Counted from the stretch's first letter, positions 51,992 to 63,644 are shown. The stretch: 64,000 nucleotides of DNA from Streptomyces sp. V2I9 (GCF_030817475.1 NZ_JAUSZJ010000002.1:1169501-1233500), one strand, 5' to 3'. Made by a program: numbers and translations. The notes: generated by a model from the sequence alone, not told the origin.

Positions 51992-52516
51992 TCAGGGCCT
52001 CGCGCCCAGCCGTCGCGCGAGTGCCTCCAGGCGTTCGAGCTCCCGCCGCGCCGCCGTCGCGTGGGCCAGGTCCAGGGCCATCCCGGCGCGGGCGCAGATG
52101 TAGGCGATGTCGTGGCGGGTGGCGGCGTCGAGATCGGGAAGGGCCCTGAAGCTCCGCCTCGTGACGCTCAGGCAGATCCCGATGGTGTCGAGCTCCTCGC
52201 GCCGGTGCACCGTGAACACGTTCCGCAGCTCGTCCTTGACGTAGTCACGGGCCTCGCGGTCCGCCTCCTCGGGCGTGGGCCGCGCGGGCGCCCAGCGGAG
52301 GCCGGCCTCGTACGCCTCGTCGTACATCTCCGCCACCAGGGCACGCGCGTGGGCGAGTTCGCCGTCGGCGGCCGCCGCACGGGCCGACTCCAGGGTGTCG
52401 CGCAGCCGTGCGCGCGCCCCGGAGTCCTCACCGGTCCGGCTGTTCAGATAGCCCGACCACACGTCGAACGCCTTGCTCAACTCGGCGTCCATCATGAGCT
52501 GGTACACGTCCGGCAC
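51992..52516 (-). CDS. Helical protein of unknown function
   Basis: 174 residues, all-helical and charged (AELSKAFDVWSGYLNSRTGEDSGARARLRDTLESARAAAADGELAHARALVAEMYDEAYEAGLRW...). No signal or membrane segment, no recognised motif. A Cys occurs in IGICLS and in AYICARAG. The GTG at 52516 follows GGGAGAGG by 7 bases; the internal ATG pair (MMDAEL) is an alternative. Convergent with the VOC gene at 51611. Confidence 0.72.
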   Translation of the reverse strand: MPDVYQLMMDAELSKAFDVWSGYLNSRTGEDSGARARLRDTLESARAAAADGELAHARALVAEMYDEAYEAGLRWAPARPTPEEADREARDYVKDELRNVFTVHRREELDTIGICLSVTRRSFRALPDLDAATRHDIAYICARAGMALDLAHATAARRELERLEALARRLGARP

Positions 52517-52607
52517 CCGGCCGCCTCTCCCTCGGTCCGTCCCCGTGCGGACGGCGGCGGTCAGGATAGGCCGGGCCCGGGACGCGGCGCGCGCGAGTTT
52601 TCCGGCC

Positions 52608-54119
52608 CTACCGTGGGCCGGTGCGCTCCAGGAACGGTTCCAGCAGGCCCGGTACGGCCTCGGCGGCGAAGTCGAGGCCCTCGGCCGCGTCGGCGTCGTA
52701 CACCGTGTACGCGCCCCCTCCGGCGGCCGTGGTGGCCGTGACGCTCAGCAGCCCGGCCCGGCGCTGGAACACCGACTGGCTGACCGTCCAGCCGATCACC
52801 CCCGTCCGTTCCAGCGCGGCCGTCGAGCGACGGACCGTGCCGGAGCGGGTGACCAGGTAGCGGCCGGCGAGCGCGTGCCCGAGCCCCCGGTACGCGTCCA
52901 GGGCGAGCGCCACCGCCGCCGGGAGGGCCACCGCCGCGCAGCCGAGCGCGATCCACAGCAGCACGGGGGTGAGCAGCGCCCCGAGGAGCGCCAGGACCAG
53001 GACCGGGCCGAGGGCCGCGGCGATCGACCGGCGCAGCCGGCGGCCCCGGGCGGCGGGCGGGTGCGGCGTGAGCGCGGCGCCGGTCGGGGCGACCGCCTCG
53101 CGCAGGACGTCGGCGGCGGCGGCGTCGGCGCGAGGCCGGGGCACGGCGGGGATCAGGGTGTTGTGGTCGGCGTTCCGGGCCTCGTGGTCCTTGGCGAGGC
53201 CGGTGGTGATGGCGTCCAGACGGGCCGCGCCGAACAGCCGCACGCCCAGCGGTTCGACCAGGTCGACGCCGCGCAGCCGGGCCTCCTCGACCGAGATGGA
53301 GCGGGAGGTGAACAGGCCGCGCCGGACCCGCAGCGTGCCGCCCGGCTCGCGCTCCAGGCGGTAGTTCCACCACATCTCGATCCAGAGGCCGAGCGCGCCG
53401 ACGACGCCCGCGACCAGGGCGGCGAAGGCCAGGACGACGATCGTCCAGAGCAAGGGGACCTCCCGGAGGAGGTCGCCGACCCACGCGATGACCTCGCCCC
53501 GGACCCCGACCCAGTCGCTGACCTGCATCACGGCCCCGGCGGCGGCCCCGCCGAGCATGGGAGCGACGAAGGAGACCGGGGCGTAGCGGATCCAGCGGGG
53601 GTCGAGGACGGCCAGTTCGCCCTCGCGGTGGACGGTGGTCGGTGCGGTGACGGCGCGCTCCAGGAGGAGGCGGCGCAGCCGTTCGCCCTCGGCGCGGGTC
53701 ACCGGGTCCAGTTCGAGGGAGGACTCGGAGCCCTGCTCGCCGGTGCCGATCCGGACGGTGACCAGGCCGAGGAGGCGCAGCATCGGGTTGGCGGTGAGAT
53801 CGACCGTGCGGATGCGGCCGCGGGCCAGGGAGCGGCGCTTGACGATCAGGAGGCCGGTGTGGAGGTCGACGTGCTCCTCGCCGATCCGGTAGCGGGTGCG
53901 GTGCCACCGGATCCGGTCGGCGCCCGCCGCGGCGCCGATGACCAGGACGGTGGCGGAGAGCACCTGGAGCACGGCGGCCGGGAGGCTGAACCACCGGGTG
54001 AGCCCGACCGTGACGGGGACGGCCGCGCCCCCGACGACTCCGGCCGCGACGAGGGCGGTGACCAGGACCGTACGGGGGTCGAGGCGGTGCCAGTCGGCGG
54101 GCGGGGCGGCGGTGCTCAT
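52608..54119 (-). CDS. PH-domain (bPH2/YdbT-like) membrane protein
   Basis: 503 residues. Two hydrophobic pairs near the N-terminus (VLVTALVAAGVVGGAAV, AVLQVLSATVLVIGAAAG) lead into the first bPH2 domain (YRIGEEHVDLHTGLLIVKRRSLARGRIRTVDLTANPMLRLLGLVTV). A second comes after about residue 270 (YRLEREPGGTLRVRRGLFTSRSISVEEARLRGVDLVEPLGVRLFG) and a third part near the C-terminus. The family (YdbT) works with a YdbS partner, here the upstream gene at 54116, whose stop overlaps this start (ATGA). Confidence 0.88.
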   Translation of the reverse strand: MSTAAPPADWHRLDPRTVLVTALVAAGVVGGAAVPVTVGLTRWFSLPAAVLQVLSATVLVIGAAAGADRIRWHRTRYRIGEEHVDLHTGLLIVKRRSLARGRIRTVDLTANPMLRLLGLVTVRIGTGEQGSESSLELDPVTRAEGERLRRLLLERAVTAPTTVHREGELAVLDPRWIRYAPVSFVAPMLGGAAAGAVMQVSDWVGVRGEVIAWVGDLLREVPLLWTIVVLAFAALVAGVVGALGLWIEMWWNYRLEREPGGTLRVRRGLFTSRSISVEEARLRGVDLVEPLGVRLFGAARLDAITTGLAKDHEARNADHNTLIPAVPRPRADAAAADVLREAVAPTGAALTPHPPAARGRRLRRSIAAALGPVLVLALLGALLTPVLLWIALGCAAVALPAAVALALDAYRGLGHALAGRYLVTRSGTVRRSTAALERTGVIGWTVSQSVFQRRAGLLSVTATTAAGGGAYTVYDADAAEGLDFAAEAVPGLLEPFLERTGPR

Positions 54120-54622
54120 GTGGCGTCGCCGGGGGTGTCGCGGGTGATGCGGGTGAGCCGCTGGGCGAGGTCGGCGGCGACCTCGTGGTCCAGCCCCGCG
54201 ATCCGTACCGCGCCCTTGGCGGAGGCGGTGGTGACGGTGACCGTGGCCAGCCGGAAGAGCTGCTCCAGCGGGCCCCGCACGGTGTCCACGGTCTGGATCC
54301 GGGACATCGGGGCGATCCGCCACTCCCGCCGGAAGAACCCGGTGCGCACGTACACGGCGTCCCGGGTGACCTCCCAGCGGTGCGTACGGAACCACCACAG
54401 GGGGAGGAGGACGGCGGCCGCCGTGCCCGCCGCCGCCAGGACCGCGGCGGGCAGCAGCAGCCAGAAGCGGGCCGGCGCGATCAGCGCGCCCAGCACCGCG
54501 AGCGGTACGACGGGCGCGGCCGTCAGCAGCAGGCACTGGGTCCGCCACCAGCCCACGGCGCGCTCGTCCAGCGTGTTGCGCGGCGGCCGCAGCCGTACCG
54601 CCGCCCCCTCCCCCGGTGTCAT
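54116..54622 (-). CDS. PH-domain (bPH2/YdbS-like) membrane protein
   Basis: 168 residues. Two membrane helices (CLLLTAAPVVPLAVLGALI and FWLLLPAAVLAAAGTAAAVLLPLWW) followed by a single bPH2 domain (WEVTRDAVYVRTGFFRREWRIAPMSRIQTVDTVRGPLEQLFRLATVTV). The YdbS/YdbT pair has been linked to envelope stress and bacteriocin tolerance in Bacillus. Start 4 bases after the pgi stop, so this pair is carried on the pgi transcript. Confidence 0.88.
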   Translation of the reverse strand: MTPGEGAAVRLRPPRNTLDERAVGWWRTQCLLLTAAPVVPLAVLGALIAPARFWLLLPAAVLAAAGTAAAVLLPLWWFRTHRWEVTRDAVYVRTGFFRREWRIAPMSRIQTVDTVRGPLEQLFRLATVTVTTASAKGAVRIAGLDHEVAADLAQRLTRITRDTPGDAT

Positions 54623-54626
54623 CGGG

Positions 54627-56288
54627 TCAGCGCCCCCGCAGCGTCCGGTAGGCGTCGACCAGGGCCGCGGTGGAGCTGTCGAGCTGCCCCGCGTCGGCTG
54701 CCGCGTCCCCCTCCGTGAGCAGCGGTTCGATCTTCTTGGCGAGGACCTTGCCGAGTTCGACGCCCCACTGGTCGAAGGAGTCGATGTTCCAGATCGCGCC
54801 CTGGACGAAGACCTTGTGCTCGTACAGCGCGATGAGCTGACCGAGCACCGAGGGGGTCAGCTTGTCGGCGAGGATCGTCGTCGTGGGGTGGTTGCCCCGG
54901 AACGTCTTGTGCGGGACCAGTTCCTCGGGCACGCCCTCCGCCCGGACCTCCTCGGGCGTCTTGCCGAAGGCGAGGGCCTGGGTCTGCGCGAAGAAGTTGG
55001 CCATCAGCAGGTCGTGCTGGGCGATCAGACCGGGCAGCAGGTCGTGGACGGGCGCGGCGAAGCCGATGAAGTCCGCCGGAACCAGCTTGGTGCCCTGGTG
55101 GATCAGCTGGTAGTACGCGTGCTGCCCGTTGGTGCCGGGGGTGCCCCAGACGACCGGCCCGGTCTGCCACTCCACCGGGTCGCCCTCGCGGTCGACGGAC
55201 TTGCCGTTGGACTCCATGTCGAGCTGCTGGAGGTACGCGGTGAACTTGGACAGGTAGTGGCTGTACGGGAGCACCGCGTGCGACTGGGCGTCGAAGAAGT
55301 TGCCGTACCAGACGCCGAGGAGGCCCATCAGGAGCGGGACGTTCTCCTCGGCGGGGGCGGTGCGGAAGTGCTCGTCGACGAGGTGGAAGCCGTCGAGCAT
55401 CTCGCGGAAGCGGTCCGGGCCGATGGCGACCATCAGCGAGAGGCCGATCGCGGAGTCGTAGCTGTAGCGTCCGCCGACCCAGTCCCAGAACTCGAACATG
55501 TTGGCCGTGTCGATGCCGAACTCCTCGACCTTCTCGGCATTGGTCGACAGGGCCACGAAGTGGTGGGCGACGGCGTCCTGACCGGCCTTCAGCTCGGTGA
55601 GCAGCCAGTCCCGCGCGGAGGTGGCGTTGGTGATGGTCTCGATCGTGGTGAACGTCTTGGAGGCGATGACGAACAGCGTCTCGGCCGGGTCGAGGTCCCG
55701 GACGGCCTCGTGGAGGTCGGCGCCGTCGACGTTGGAGACGAAGCGGAGGGTGAGGTCGCGGTCCGTGAAGGAGCGCAGCACCTCGTAGGCCATGGCGGGG
55801 CCGAGGTCGGAGCCGCCGATGCCGATGTTGACGATGTTCCTGACCGGCTGGCCGGTGTGGCCGGTCCACTGCCCGGAGCGGACCTTGTCGGCGAAGGCGG
55901 CCATCTTGTCCAGGACGGCGTGCACGGCCGGCACGACGTTCTCGCCGTCGACCTCGATCACCGCGTCGCGCGGGGCGCGGAGCGCGGTGTGCAGGACGGC
56001 CCGGTCCTCGGTGGTGTTGATCCTCTCACCGCGGAACATGGCGTCCCGCAGCTCGGCGACCCCGGTGGCGGCGGCGAGGTCGCGCAGCAGGCGCAGCGTC
56101 TCGTCGGTGACCAGGTGCTTGGAGTAGTCGAGGTGGAGGTCGCCGACCCGCAGGGAGTAGGCGGTGCCCCGGTCCGGCTGCCGCGCGAACAGCTCGCGCA
56201 GCTGGGGTGCGCCGAGCTCCTCACGGTGCTCGGCGAGAGCCGTCCACTCGGGCATCTGGTTGAGCTTGGTTCGGCTTGCTGCGTTCAT
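54627..56288 (-). CDS. pgi: Glucose-6-phosphate isomerase
   Basis: 553 residues. [48 protein letters not shown], the PGI signature near NAFFQ-like [27 protein letters not shown] and [26 protein letters not shown] are all present. Interconverts glucose-6-P and fructose-6-P, joining glycolysis to the pentose-phosphate operon upstream. ATG start. Followed immediately by the two PH-domain genes. Confidence 0.97.
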   Translation of the reverse strand: MNAASRTKLNQMPEWTALAEHREELGAPQLRELFARQPDRGTAYSLRVGDLHLDYSKHLVTDETLRLLRDLAAATGVAELRDAMFRGERINTTEDRAVLHTALRAPRDAVIEVDGENVVPAVHAVLDKMAAFADKVRSGQWTGHTGQPVRNIVNIGIGGSDLGPAMAYEVLRSFTDRDLTLRFVSNVDGADLHEAVRDLDPAETLFVIASKTFTTIETITNATSARDWLLTELKAGQDAVAHHFVALSTNAEKVEEFGIDTANMFEFWDWVGGRYSYDSAIGLSLMVAIGPDRFREMLDGFHLVDEHFRTAPAEENVPLLMGLLGVWYGNFFDAQSHAVLPYSHYLSKFTAYLQQLDMESNGKSVDREGDPVEWQTGPVVWGTPGTNGQHAYYQLIHQGTKLVPADFIGFAAPVHDLLPGLIAQHDLLMANFFAQTQALAFGKTPEEVRAEGVPEELVPHKTFRGNHPTTTILADKLTPSVLGQLIALYEHKVFVQGAIWNIDSFDQWGVELGKVLAKKIEPLLTEGDAAADAGQLDSSTAALVDAYRTLRGR

Positions 56289-56402
56289 CCCGGATATCAG
56301 CCCGTTTCTTCTCGTTGCTCAGCATCCCCGCTGCCCTTCCAACCTAATTGATCGAGGTGGCCGGCGACGGTGGCGGTGGGCCGGTGGCGCGGGAACGCGA
56401 CA

Positions 56403-56431
56403 CGGCCGGACACCCGTGGGGTGTCCGGCCG
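56403..56431 (-). terminator. Terminator after the RbpA-type gene
   Basis: Perfect 13-bp stem CGGCCGGACACCC/GGGTGTCCGGCCG with a GTG loop, about 34 bases past the stop at 56465. Confidence 0.8.
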
Positions 56432-56464
56432 GTGAGAAGCTGGTGGGTCCGTGGGACGGGGGCG

Positions 56465-56800
56465 CTAGATCTCGCCGCGGAGCTTGGCGAGGGCCTCGGC
56501 GAGGATCGCCTCGCCGTCCTCGTCGCTGCGCCGCTCGCGTACGTACGCCAGGTGCGTCTTGTACGGCTCGGTGCGGGGCGGATCGGGCGGGCTGTCCTTG
56601 TCCTGGCCGGCCGGGAAGCCGCAGCGTGGGCAGTCCCAGGTGTCCGGCACCTGCGCGTCATGGGCGAAGCTCGGCTGCGTCTCGTGCCCGTTCGAGCACC
56701 AGAAGGAGATGCGGAGACGCGGCGCGGACTCGCCCCGCTCGGCCTCCCCCATCGGCCCCGCTCCGACCCGGCTTCCCCGGATCGCGTTGCCACTTGCCAC
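56465..56800 (-). CDS. RbpA-family RNA polymerase-binding protein (divergent paralogue)
   Basis: 111 residues. The N-terminus ASGNAIRGSRVGAGP matches the RbpA tail. The Zn/core domain has CSNGHE and CPRCG ligands (Cys, His, Cys, Cys). The basic linker and sigma-binding region PPRTEPYKTHLAYVRERRSDEDGEAILAEALAKLR follows. The GTG at 56800 has GGGAG 8 bases upstream. RbpA helps HrdB-type sigma factors open promoters; Streptomyces have a main RbpA elsewhere, so this is a paralogue, with a 5-residue longer linker than the canonical KPPRTHWDML. Annotated as RbpA by databases in my memory, but its role is less certain. Confidence 0.85.
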   Translation of the reverse strand: MASGNAIRGSRVGAGPMGEAERGESAPRLRISFWCSNGHETQPSFAHDAQVPDTWDCPRCGFPAGQDKDSPPDPPRTEPYKTHLAYVRERRSDEDGEAILAEALAKLRGEI

Positions 56801-56909
56801 GGTCGTAACTCCCTGCGTGATGGTGCTCGAGCGATGCCCCAGTCTACGTAAGGCCCAACGCACGTCCAGTGAAAGGAGTTACACGCTCACCGGATGCGCC
56901 GACGACGCG

Positions 56910-57146
56910 TCAGCCGTCCAGCTTGATGAGCAGGCCGAGGACGACGATGCACGCGAACCAGATCAGGCCGACCACGACGGTGATCCGGTCGAGGTTGCGC
57001 TCGGCGACCGAGGAGCCACCGACGGAGGACTGCATTCCGCCACCGAACATGTCGGAGAGGCCGCCGCCCTTGCCCTTGTGCATGAGCACCAGCAGCATCA
57101 GCAGCAGGCTGAAGACGATCAGAGCGATCTGGAACGCCAAAACCAC
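56910..57146 (-). CDS. secG: Preprotein translocase subunit SecG
   Basis: 78 residues with two membrane helices (FQIALIVFSLLLMLLVLM and ITVVVGLIWFACIVVLGLLI) around the loop HKGKGGGLSDMFGGG, the SecG signature. Accessory subunit of SecYEG. It lies downstream of tpiA, separated by the hairpin at 57196. Confidence 0.95.
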   Translation of the reverse strand: MVLAFQIALIVFSLLLMLLVLMHKGKGGGLSDMFGGGMQSSVGGSSVAERNLDRITVVVGLIWFACIVVLGLLIKLDG

Positions 57147-57195
57147 GGCTGGTCCCTACTTTCCGGAATTCTTGACTACTGCGTGTACGTGCACC

Positions 57196-57228
57196 GGGGG
57201 CCGAAGGGTGTCAGCCCCTCCGGCCCCC
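57196..57228 (-). terminator. Terminator after tpiA
   Basis: GGGGGCCG, A, AGGG paired with CCCT, C, CGGCCCCC: 12 base pairs with one mismatch and a 7-base loop, 33 bases after the tpiA stop. Confidence 0.75.
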
Positions 57229-57261
57229 GCAAGGGTACGACGGATCCGCGCTACCGCATAC

Positions 57262-58038
57262 TCACTGGTCGCGGAAGCGGACGATCTTGACGAACTCGTC
57301 GGCGTCCAGCGCCGCGCCGCCGACCAGGGCGCCGTCCACGTCGGGCTGCGCCATGATGGCCGCGACGTTGCCGGACTTCACCGAGCCGCCGTACTGGATG
57401 CGGACGGCGTCGGCCAGCTCCTGCGAGTACAGCTCGGCCAGCCGGCCGCGGATAGCGCCGCAGACCTCCTGGGCGTCCTCGGGGGTGGCGACCTCGCCGG
57501 TCCCGATGGCCCAGACCGGCTCGTAGGCGATGACGATCGTCCCGGCCTGCTCGGCCGGGACGTCCTTCAGTCCGCCGTCGAGCTGCGCGAGGGTGTACGC
57601 GACCTGGTCACCGGCCTTGCGGACCTCCAGGCCCTCGCCGACGCAGAGGATCGGGGTCAGGCCGAACCGGTAGGCGGCCTTCACCTTGGCGTTGCAGAGC
57701 TCGTCGGTCTCGCCGTGGTACTGGCGGCGCTCGCTGTGGCCGACGGCCACGTAGGTGCAGCGCAGCTTGGCGAGCATGGAGCCGGAGATCTCACCGGTGT
57801 ACGCGCCGGACTCGTGCGCGGAGATGTCCTGGGCGCCGTACTTGATCTTCAGCTTGTCGCCGTCGACCAGGGTCTGCACGGAGCGCAGGTCGGTGAAGGG
57901 CGGGAGGACGGCGACCTCGACGTCCTCGTAGTCCTTCTCGGTCAGCGCGAAGGCGAGCTTCTGGACGTGGGCGATGGCCTCGAGGTGGTTGAGGTTCATC
58001 TTCCAGTTGCCCGCCATCAGCGGGGTGCGGGTGGTCAT
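57262..58038 (-). CDS. tpiA: Triosephosphate isomerase
   Basis: 258 residues. [12 protein letters not shown] (substrate Lys), [11 protein letters not shown] (catalytic His), [22 protein letters not shown] (catalytic Glu and loop 6) and YGGSVKSGN are all seen. Central glycolysis. It begins 6 bases after the pgk stop, so pgk-tpiA are one operon. Confidence 0.97.
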   Translation of the reverse strand: MTTRTPLMAGNWKMNLNHLEAIAHVQKLAFALTEKDYEDVEVAVLPPFTDLRSVQTLVDGDKLKIKYGAQDISAHESGAYTGEISGSMLAKLRCTYVAVGHSERRQYHGETDELCNAKVKAAYRFGLTPILCVGEGLEVRKAGDQVAYTLAQLDGGLKDVPAEQAGTIVIAYEPVWAIGTGEVATPEDAQEVCGAIRGRLAELYSQELADAVRIQYGGSVKSGNVAAIMAQPDVDGALVGGAALDADEFVKIVRFRDQ

Positions 58039-58044
58039 GAAAGG

Positions 58045-59256
58045 TCAGTCCTCCAGTGCGGCGAGCCCGGGAAGCGTCTTGCCCTCGAGGTATTCGAGGC
58101 TCGCGCCACCACCGGTCGAAATATGTCCGAAAGCATTCTCGTCGAAGCCCAGGATGCGGACGGCCGCGGCGGAGTCGCCGCCGCCGACGACGCTGAAGGC
58201 CGGGGAGTCGACGAGCGCCTGGGCGACCGCGCGGGTGCCGTCGGCGAAGTCGGGGTGCTCGAAGACGCCCATCGGGCCGTTCCAGAAGACGGTGGCCGCG
58301 TCGGCGAGCTTCGATGCGTAGAGCTTGTTGGTCTCGGGGCCGTTGTCCAGCCCCATCTGGCCGGCCGGCATGGCGTCGGCGGCGACCGTGGTGGGGTGGG
58401 CCGGGGCCTTGGTCTTCAGGTCCGGGAAGGACGGGGCGACCACGACGTCGACGGGGAGGACGAACTCCACGCCCTTCTCCTCCGCGCGCCGCAGGTACTC
58501 CTGGACGGCCGGGATCTGGTCCTCCTGGAGCAGCGAGCTCCCGACCTCGTAGCCCTGGGCCTTGAGGAAGGTGTACGCCATGCCGCCGCCGATGAGGATG
58601 CGGTCGGCCCGCTCCAGCAGGTGGTCGATCACGCCGAGCTTGTCGGAGACCTTGGCGCCGCCGAGCACGACCGCGTAGGGCCGGGCGACGTCGGTGGTGA
58701 GCTTCTTGAGGACGCCGACCTCGGTGGCGATCAGGTAGCCCGCGTAGTGCGGGAGCCGGGCCGGGAGGTCGTAGACCGAGGCGTGCTTGCGGTGCACCGC
58801 GCCGAAGCCGTCGCCCACGTAGACGTCCGCCAGCTCGGCCAGCCGGTCGGCGAAGGCGCCGCGCTCGGCGTCGTCCTTCGACGTCTCGCCGGGGTTGAAG
58901 CGGAGGTTCTCGACGAGCGCGACCTGGCCGTCCGCGAGGCCGGCGACCACGGCGCGGGCGGACTCGCCGACCGTGTCGGTGGCGAAGGCGACGTCGGTGC
59001 CGAGGAGTTCGCCCAGACGCGCGGCGACGGGAGCCAGCGAGAAGGCCGGGTCCGGGGCTCCCTTGGGGCGGCCGAGGTGCGAGGCGACGACGACGCGCGC
59101 GCCGGCTTCGGCGAGCTCGGCGATCGTCGGGACCACGGCGCGGATACGGCCGTCGTCGGTGATCGTGGTGCCGTCCAGCGGCACATTGAGGTCGGCGCGG
59201 ACGAATACCCGCTTGCCCGCGACCCCTTCGGCGAGAAGTTCGTCGATCGTCTTCAT
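58045..59256 (-). CDS. pgk: Phosphoglycerate kinase
   Basis: 403 residues. [68 protein letters not shown] and [16 protein letters not shown] are the family signatures. Makes ATP in lower glycolysis. Separated from gap by a strong hairpin at 59297, so it has its own promoter or partial readthrough. Confidence 0.97.
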   Translation of the reverse strand: MKTIDELLAEGVAGKRVFVRADLNVPLDGTTITDDGRIRAVVPTIAELAEAGARVVVASHLGRPKGAPDPAFSLAPVAARLGELLGTDVAFATDTVGESARAVVAGLADGQVALVENLRFNPGETSKDDAERGAFADRLAELADVYVGDGFGAVHRKHASVYDLPARLPHYAGYLIATEVGVLKKLTTDVARPYAVVLGGAKVSDKLGVIDHLLERADRILIGGGMAYTFLKAQGYEVGSSLLQEDQIPAVQEYLRRAEEKGVEFVLPVDVVVAPSFPDLKTKAPAHPTTVAADAMPAGQMGLDNGPETNKLYASKLADAATVFWNGPMGVFEHPDFADGTRAVAQALVDSPAFSVVGGGDSAAAVRILGFDENAFGHISTGGGASLEYLEGKTLPGLAALED

Positions 59257-59296
59257 CTGTTCCGTTTACTCCTTGGAAGGACCGATGAGCATGCTA

Positions 59297-59336
59297 AGGG
59301 GCTCGACCGGCGCGTCGTTGCGCCGGTCGAGCCCCT
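59297..59336 (-). terminator. Strong hairpin between gap and pgk
   Basis: A 17-bp stem (59297-59313 and 59320-59336) with a GTCGTT loop, about 33 bases after the gap stop. Confidence 0.88.
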
Positions 59337-59369
59337 CAGTTCACATCGTTGTGCCTGCCGACCCGAGGA

Positions 59370-60395
<1,026 letters not shown>

Positions 60396-60426
60396 TTAGG
60401 TACGCCGGTTTTCGACGCCGGCGAGT

Positions 60427-60432
60427 TGTATA
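60427..60432 (-). promoter_or_regulatory. -10 element of the gap promoter
   Basis: TATACA on the minus strand in an otherwise GC-rich leader, 47 bases upstream of the gap start. The -35 is unclear. Confidence 0.45.
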
Positions 60433-60673
60433 GGGATGTCCCCGACCGCTTCCGACCCTACCTCTCCGGGGGCCGGGAGGTGACATCGAGAGGGCCCCTC
60501 CGCGCCACCGGACACGACCCGAGGTCCATACTCGCCGGTAGGAGTACGGACCTCCGTTTCGCCGTCCGGGAACCGGGTCACGCCGGGTCCGGGGCCGCCG
60601 GTGACGCCCGCCGGGACCGAGGTCGCCCGGTCGGTCCGGTGGGGGGGCGACGACACCGGCCGGGGCCGCCCGT

Positions 60674-61663
60674 TCAGCCGACCAGTCCGTCGGCCATCTC
60701 CTCGCTCAGGGTCGACTCGGTCCCCGGGATGCCGAGGTCCTGGGCCCGCTTGTCGGCCATCGCCAGCAGTCGCCGGATCCGGCCAGCCACCGCGTCCTTG
60801 GTCAGCGGCGGGTCGGCGAGCGCGCCCAGCTCCTCCAGGGACGCCTGCTTGTGCTCCATGCGCAGCCGCCCCGCGGCGGCGAGGTGCTCGGGAACCTCCT
60901 CGCCGAGGATCTCCAGGGCGCGGCCCACCCGCGCACCGGCGGCGACCGCGGCGCGGGCCGAGCGGCGCAGGTTGGCGTCGTCGAAGTTGGCGAGGCGGTT
61001 GGCCGTGGCGCGGACCTCGCGCCGCATCCGCCGCTCCTCCCAGGCGAGCACCGCGTCGTGCGCGCCGAGGCGGGTCAGCAGGGCGCCGATCGCGTCGCCG
61101 TCGCGGACCACGACCCGGTCCACACCGCGCACCTCGCGCGCCTTGGCGGCGATGGAGAGCCGACGGGCCGCCCCGACCAGGGCGAGAGCCGCCTCCGGAC
61201 CGGGGCAGGTGACCTCCAGCGAGGAGGAGCGGCCGGGCTCGGTGAGCGAACCGTGGGCGAGGAAGGCGCCGCGCCAGGCCGCCTCGGCGTCGCAGGTGGC
61301 CCCCGAGACCACCTGCGGGGGCAGGCCCCGGATCGGGCGCCCGCGGCCGTCGACCAGTCCGGTCTGGCGGGCCAGCTGGTCGCCGCCCGCCACCACGCGT
61401 ACGACGAAGCGCGAGCCGCGCCGCAGTCCGCCGGGGGCCATCACGATCAGCTCCGAGCTGTGCCCGAAGATCTCCAGGATGTCGCGCTTGAGGCGGCGGG
61501 CGGCGTTGCCGGTGTCCAGCTCCGCCTCGATCACAATCCGGCCGCTCACCAGGTGCAGCCCGCCCGCGAACCGAAGAATCGCCGAGACCTCCGCCTTCCT
61601 GCAGCAGGTCCGGGTGACGGGAAGATGAGAGATTTCGTTCTTCACCGCTGGCGTCATCGCCAT
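60674..61663 (-). CDS. whiA: Sporulation transcription regulator WhiA
   Basis: 329 residues. The N-terminal LAGLIDADG-homing-endonuclease-like domain ([19 protein letters not shown], then [17 protein letters not shown]) is followed by the C-terminal HTH ([38 protein letters not shown], as [11 protein letters not shown]). WhiA binds GACAC sites and with WhiB switches on ftsZ, parB and other sporulation division genes. The ATG has GGAAGGA 7 bases upstream and overlaps the yvcK end by 10 bases. Confidence 0.97.
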   Translation of the reverse strand: MAMTPAVKNEISHLPVTRTCCRKAEVSAILRFAGGLHLVSGRIVIEAELDTGNAARRLKRDILEIFGHSSELIVMAPGGLRRGSRFVVRVVAGGDQLARQTGLVDGRGRPIRGLPPQVVSGATCDAEAAWRGAFLAHGSLTEPGRSSSLEVTCPGPEAALALVGAARRLSIAAKAREVRGVDRVVVRDGDAIGALLTRLGAHDAVLAWEERRMRREVRATANRLANFDDANLRRSARAAVAAGARVGRALEILGEEVPEHLAAAGRLRMEHKQASLEELGALADPPLTKDAVAGRIRRLLAMADKRAQDLGIPGTESTLSEEMADGLVG

Positions 61664-62688
61664 GGGCCGATCCTTCCATGCATCCGAAAAATACGGTCGT
61701 ACGCGGCGGCCAACAGCTCCTGATCATGGACCGGAACGCCGTCGGGCGATTCCACCGGCGCCAGCTCGACCGCGGCCCCGAGCCGCTGGGCCGCGTCGGC
61801 CAGGGAGTCACGATCGGGCACGGCGGCCTCGTCGGCCAGCACCACGTCCAAGGCGAGTTTAGGGGCGTGTCGCCCCAAAACCTCCAAATGACGCTGCGGT
61901 GAGAAGCCTTCTGTTTCACCGGGCTGCGGGGCGAGGTTCAGCGAGAGGACCTTGCGGGCCTTGGTGGTCACCAGCGCGTCGAGCAGTTCGGGCACCAGGA
62001 GGTGGGGGATCACGGAGGAGAACCAGGAGCCGGGGCCGAGCACCACCCAGTCGGCGTCCAGGACCGCCTCCACGGCCTCCGGGACGGCCGGCGGGTCGGG
62101 CGGGACCACGTGCACGGACTGCACCTCGCCGGGGGTGAGCGCCACGGTGGCCTGGCCGCGCACGGTGACGATCGCGTCGGGCAGCTCCGGGTCGTGGCCC
62201 TTGACCAGCGCCTGGAGCTCCAGCGGGACCGCCGACATCGGCAGCACCCGGCCGTGCGCGCCGAGCAGCCTGCCGACCAGGTCGAGCGCCTGGACGTGAT
62301 CCCCGAGCTGCTCCCAGAGGGCGACGATCAGCAGATTGCCGACCGCGTGCCCGTGGAGCTCGCCCTTGGACTCGAAGCGGTGCTGGACCACCCGTGACCA
62401 GGTGCGGCCCCAGTCGTCGTCGCCGCACAGCGCGGCGAGCGCCTTGCGCAGGTCACCGGGGGGCAGCACGCCCAGCTCCTCACGCAGCCGGCCGCTGGAG
62501 CCGCCGTCGTCCGCGACGGTGACCACGGCCGTGAGATCACCGGTGATCCGGCGCAGCGCCGTCAGGGAGGCCGAGAGACCCATGCCGCCGCCGAGTGCGA
62601 CGACCTTGGGCTGGGCACCGCGTTTGCGGCCGGAGAGCGCCGAGCCGGCGCGGCTCAGGCGCCGCATCCGCAGGTTGCGTCCGGTCAC
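61654..62688 (-). CDS. yvcK: YvcK/GNAT-like gluconeogenesis factor (2-phospho-L-lactate transferase fold)
   Basis: 344 residues. [20 protein letters not shown] is the nucleotide-sugar binding motif, [16 protein letters not shown] and [18 protein letters not shown] are family signatures. YvcK (CuvA) binds UDP-GlcNAc and links carbon source to peptidoglycan. The GTG start overlaps the rapZ stop (GTGA). Middle of the uvrC-rapZ-yvcK-whiA operon. Confidence 0.95.
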   Translation of the reverse strand: MTGRNLRMRRLSRAGSALSGRKRGAQPKVVALGGGMGLSASLTALRRITGDLTAVVTVADDGGSSGRLREELGVLPPGDLRKALAALCGDDDWGRTWSRVVQHRFESKGELHGHAVGNLLIVALWEQLGDHVQALDLVGRLLGAHGRVLPMSAVPLELQALVKGHDPELPDAIVTVRGQATVALTPGEVQSVHVVPPDPPAVPEAVEAVLDADWVVLGPGSWFSSVIPHLLVPELLDALVTTKARKVLSLNLAPQPGETEGFSPQRHLEVLGRHAPKLALDVVLADEAAVPDRDSLADAAQRLGAAVELAPVESPDGVPVHDQELLAAAYDRIFRMHGRIGPWR

Positions 62689-63644
62689 TCTCGCCCCATG
62701 TCACGGTGGACGAGAACGGTCTCGATGCCTTCGGCGGCGAGCCGGGCGGACAGCTTCTCCGACATGGCGACGGAGCGGTGCTTGCCGCCGGTGCAGCCGA
62801 CCGCGATGGTCACGTAGCGCTTGCCCTCGCGGCGGTAGCCCGCGGCGATCAGCTGGAGCAGCTCCGTGTACTGGTTGAGGAACTCCTTGGCCCCCGGCTG
62901 GTCGAAGACGTAGTCGGAGACCTCCTCGTTGACCCCGGTGAAGGGGCGCAGTTCGGGGACCCAGTGCGGATTGGGCAGGAAGCGGCAGTCGACGACGAGG
63001 TCGGCGTCGACGGGCAGGCCGTACTTGTAGCCGAAGGACATCACCGTGGCCCGCAGCTCCGGCTCCGACTCGCCCGCGAACTGGGCGTCCATCTTGGCCC
63101 GCAGCTCGTGGACGTTGAGGCTGGAGGTGTCGATGACCAGGTCGGCGTCGCCGCGCAGCTCGCGCAGGAGGTCGCGCTCGGCCGCGATGCCGTCGACGAT
63201 GCGGCCGTCGCCCTGGAGGGGGTGCGGACGGCGGACGGACTCGAAGCGGCGGACCAGGGCGTCGTCGGAAGACTCCAGGAAGACGATCCGGCGGGTGACG
63301 TGCTTGGCCTCCAGGTCCGCGAGGGATTCGCGGAGGTTGTCGAAGAAGCGGCGGCCGCGCACGTCGACCACGACGGCGATCCGGGCCACGTTGCCCTGCG
63401 AGCGGGCGCCGAGCTCCACCATGGTGGGGATCAGGGCCGGCGGCAGGTTGTCGACGACGAACCAGCCGAGGTCCTCCAGACACTTGGCGGCGGTGCTGCG
63501 GCCGGCGCCCGACATCCCGGAGATGATCACCAGCTCGGGGATGGCCGCCTCACCCGTCTCGTTCGGGGCGTTCGTACTCACGTCTGCTGCTCCGTCTGCT
63601 CGTTCTGCGGCGTTCTGTGCGGTCGTACGGCTGTTCTCGGTCAT
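62685..63644 (-). CDS. rapZ: RNase adapter RapZ (YvcJ)
   Basis: 319 residues. A poorly conserved 30-residue lead is followed by the P-loop GMSGAGRST (about 43-51), [14 protein letters not shown], the Walker B-like region, and the C-terminal [10 protein letters not shown] motif that senses glucosamine-6-P in enterobacteria. In actinobacteria it is an NTPase of unknown target. Overlaps uvrC upstream (ATGA) and yvcK downstream. Confidence 0.95.
   Translation of the reverse strand: MTENSRTTAQNAAERADGAADVSTNAPNETGEAAIPELVIISGMSGAGRSTAAKCLEDLGWFVVDNLPPALIPTMVELGARSQGNVARIAVVVDVRGRRFFDNLRESLADLEAKHVTRRIVFLESSDDALVRRFESVRRPHPLQGDGRIVDGIAAERDLLRELRGDADLVIDTSSLNVHELRAKMDAQFAGESEPELRATVMSFGYKYGLPVDADLVVDCRFLPNPHWVPELRPFTGVNEEVSDYVFDQPGAKEFLNQYTELLQLIAAGYRREGKRYVTIAVGCTGGKHRSVAMSEKLSARLAAEGIETVLVHRDMGRE

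Noticed and set aside
52473..56351. A plus-strand open frame of about 1290 codons
   Set aside because: It is antisense to the PH-domain genes and pgi, all clearly real; composition is Arg/Gly-rich shadow sequence.
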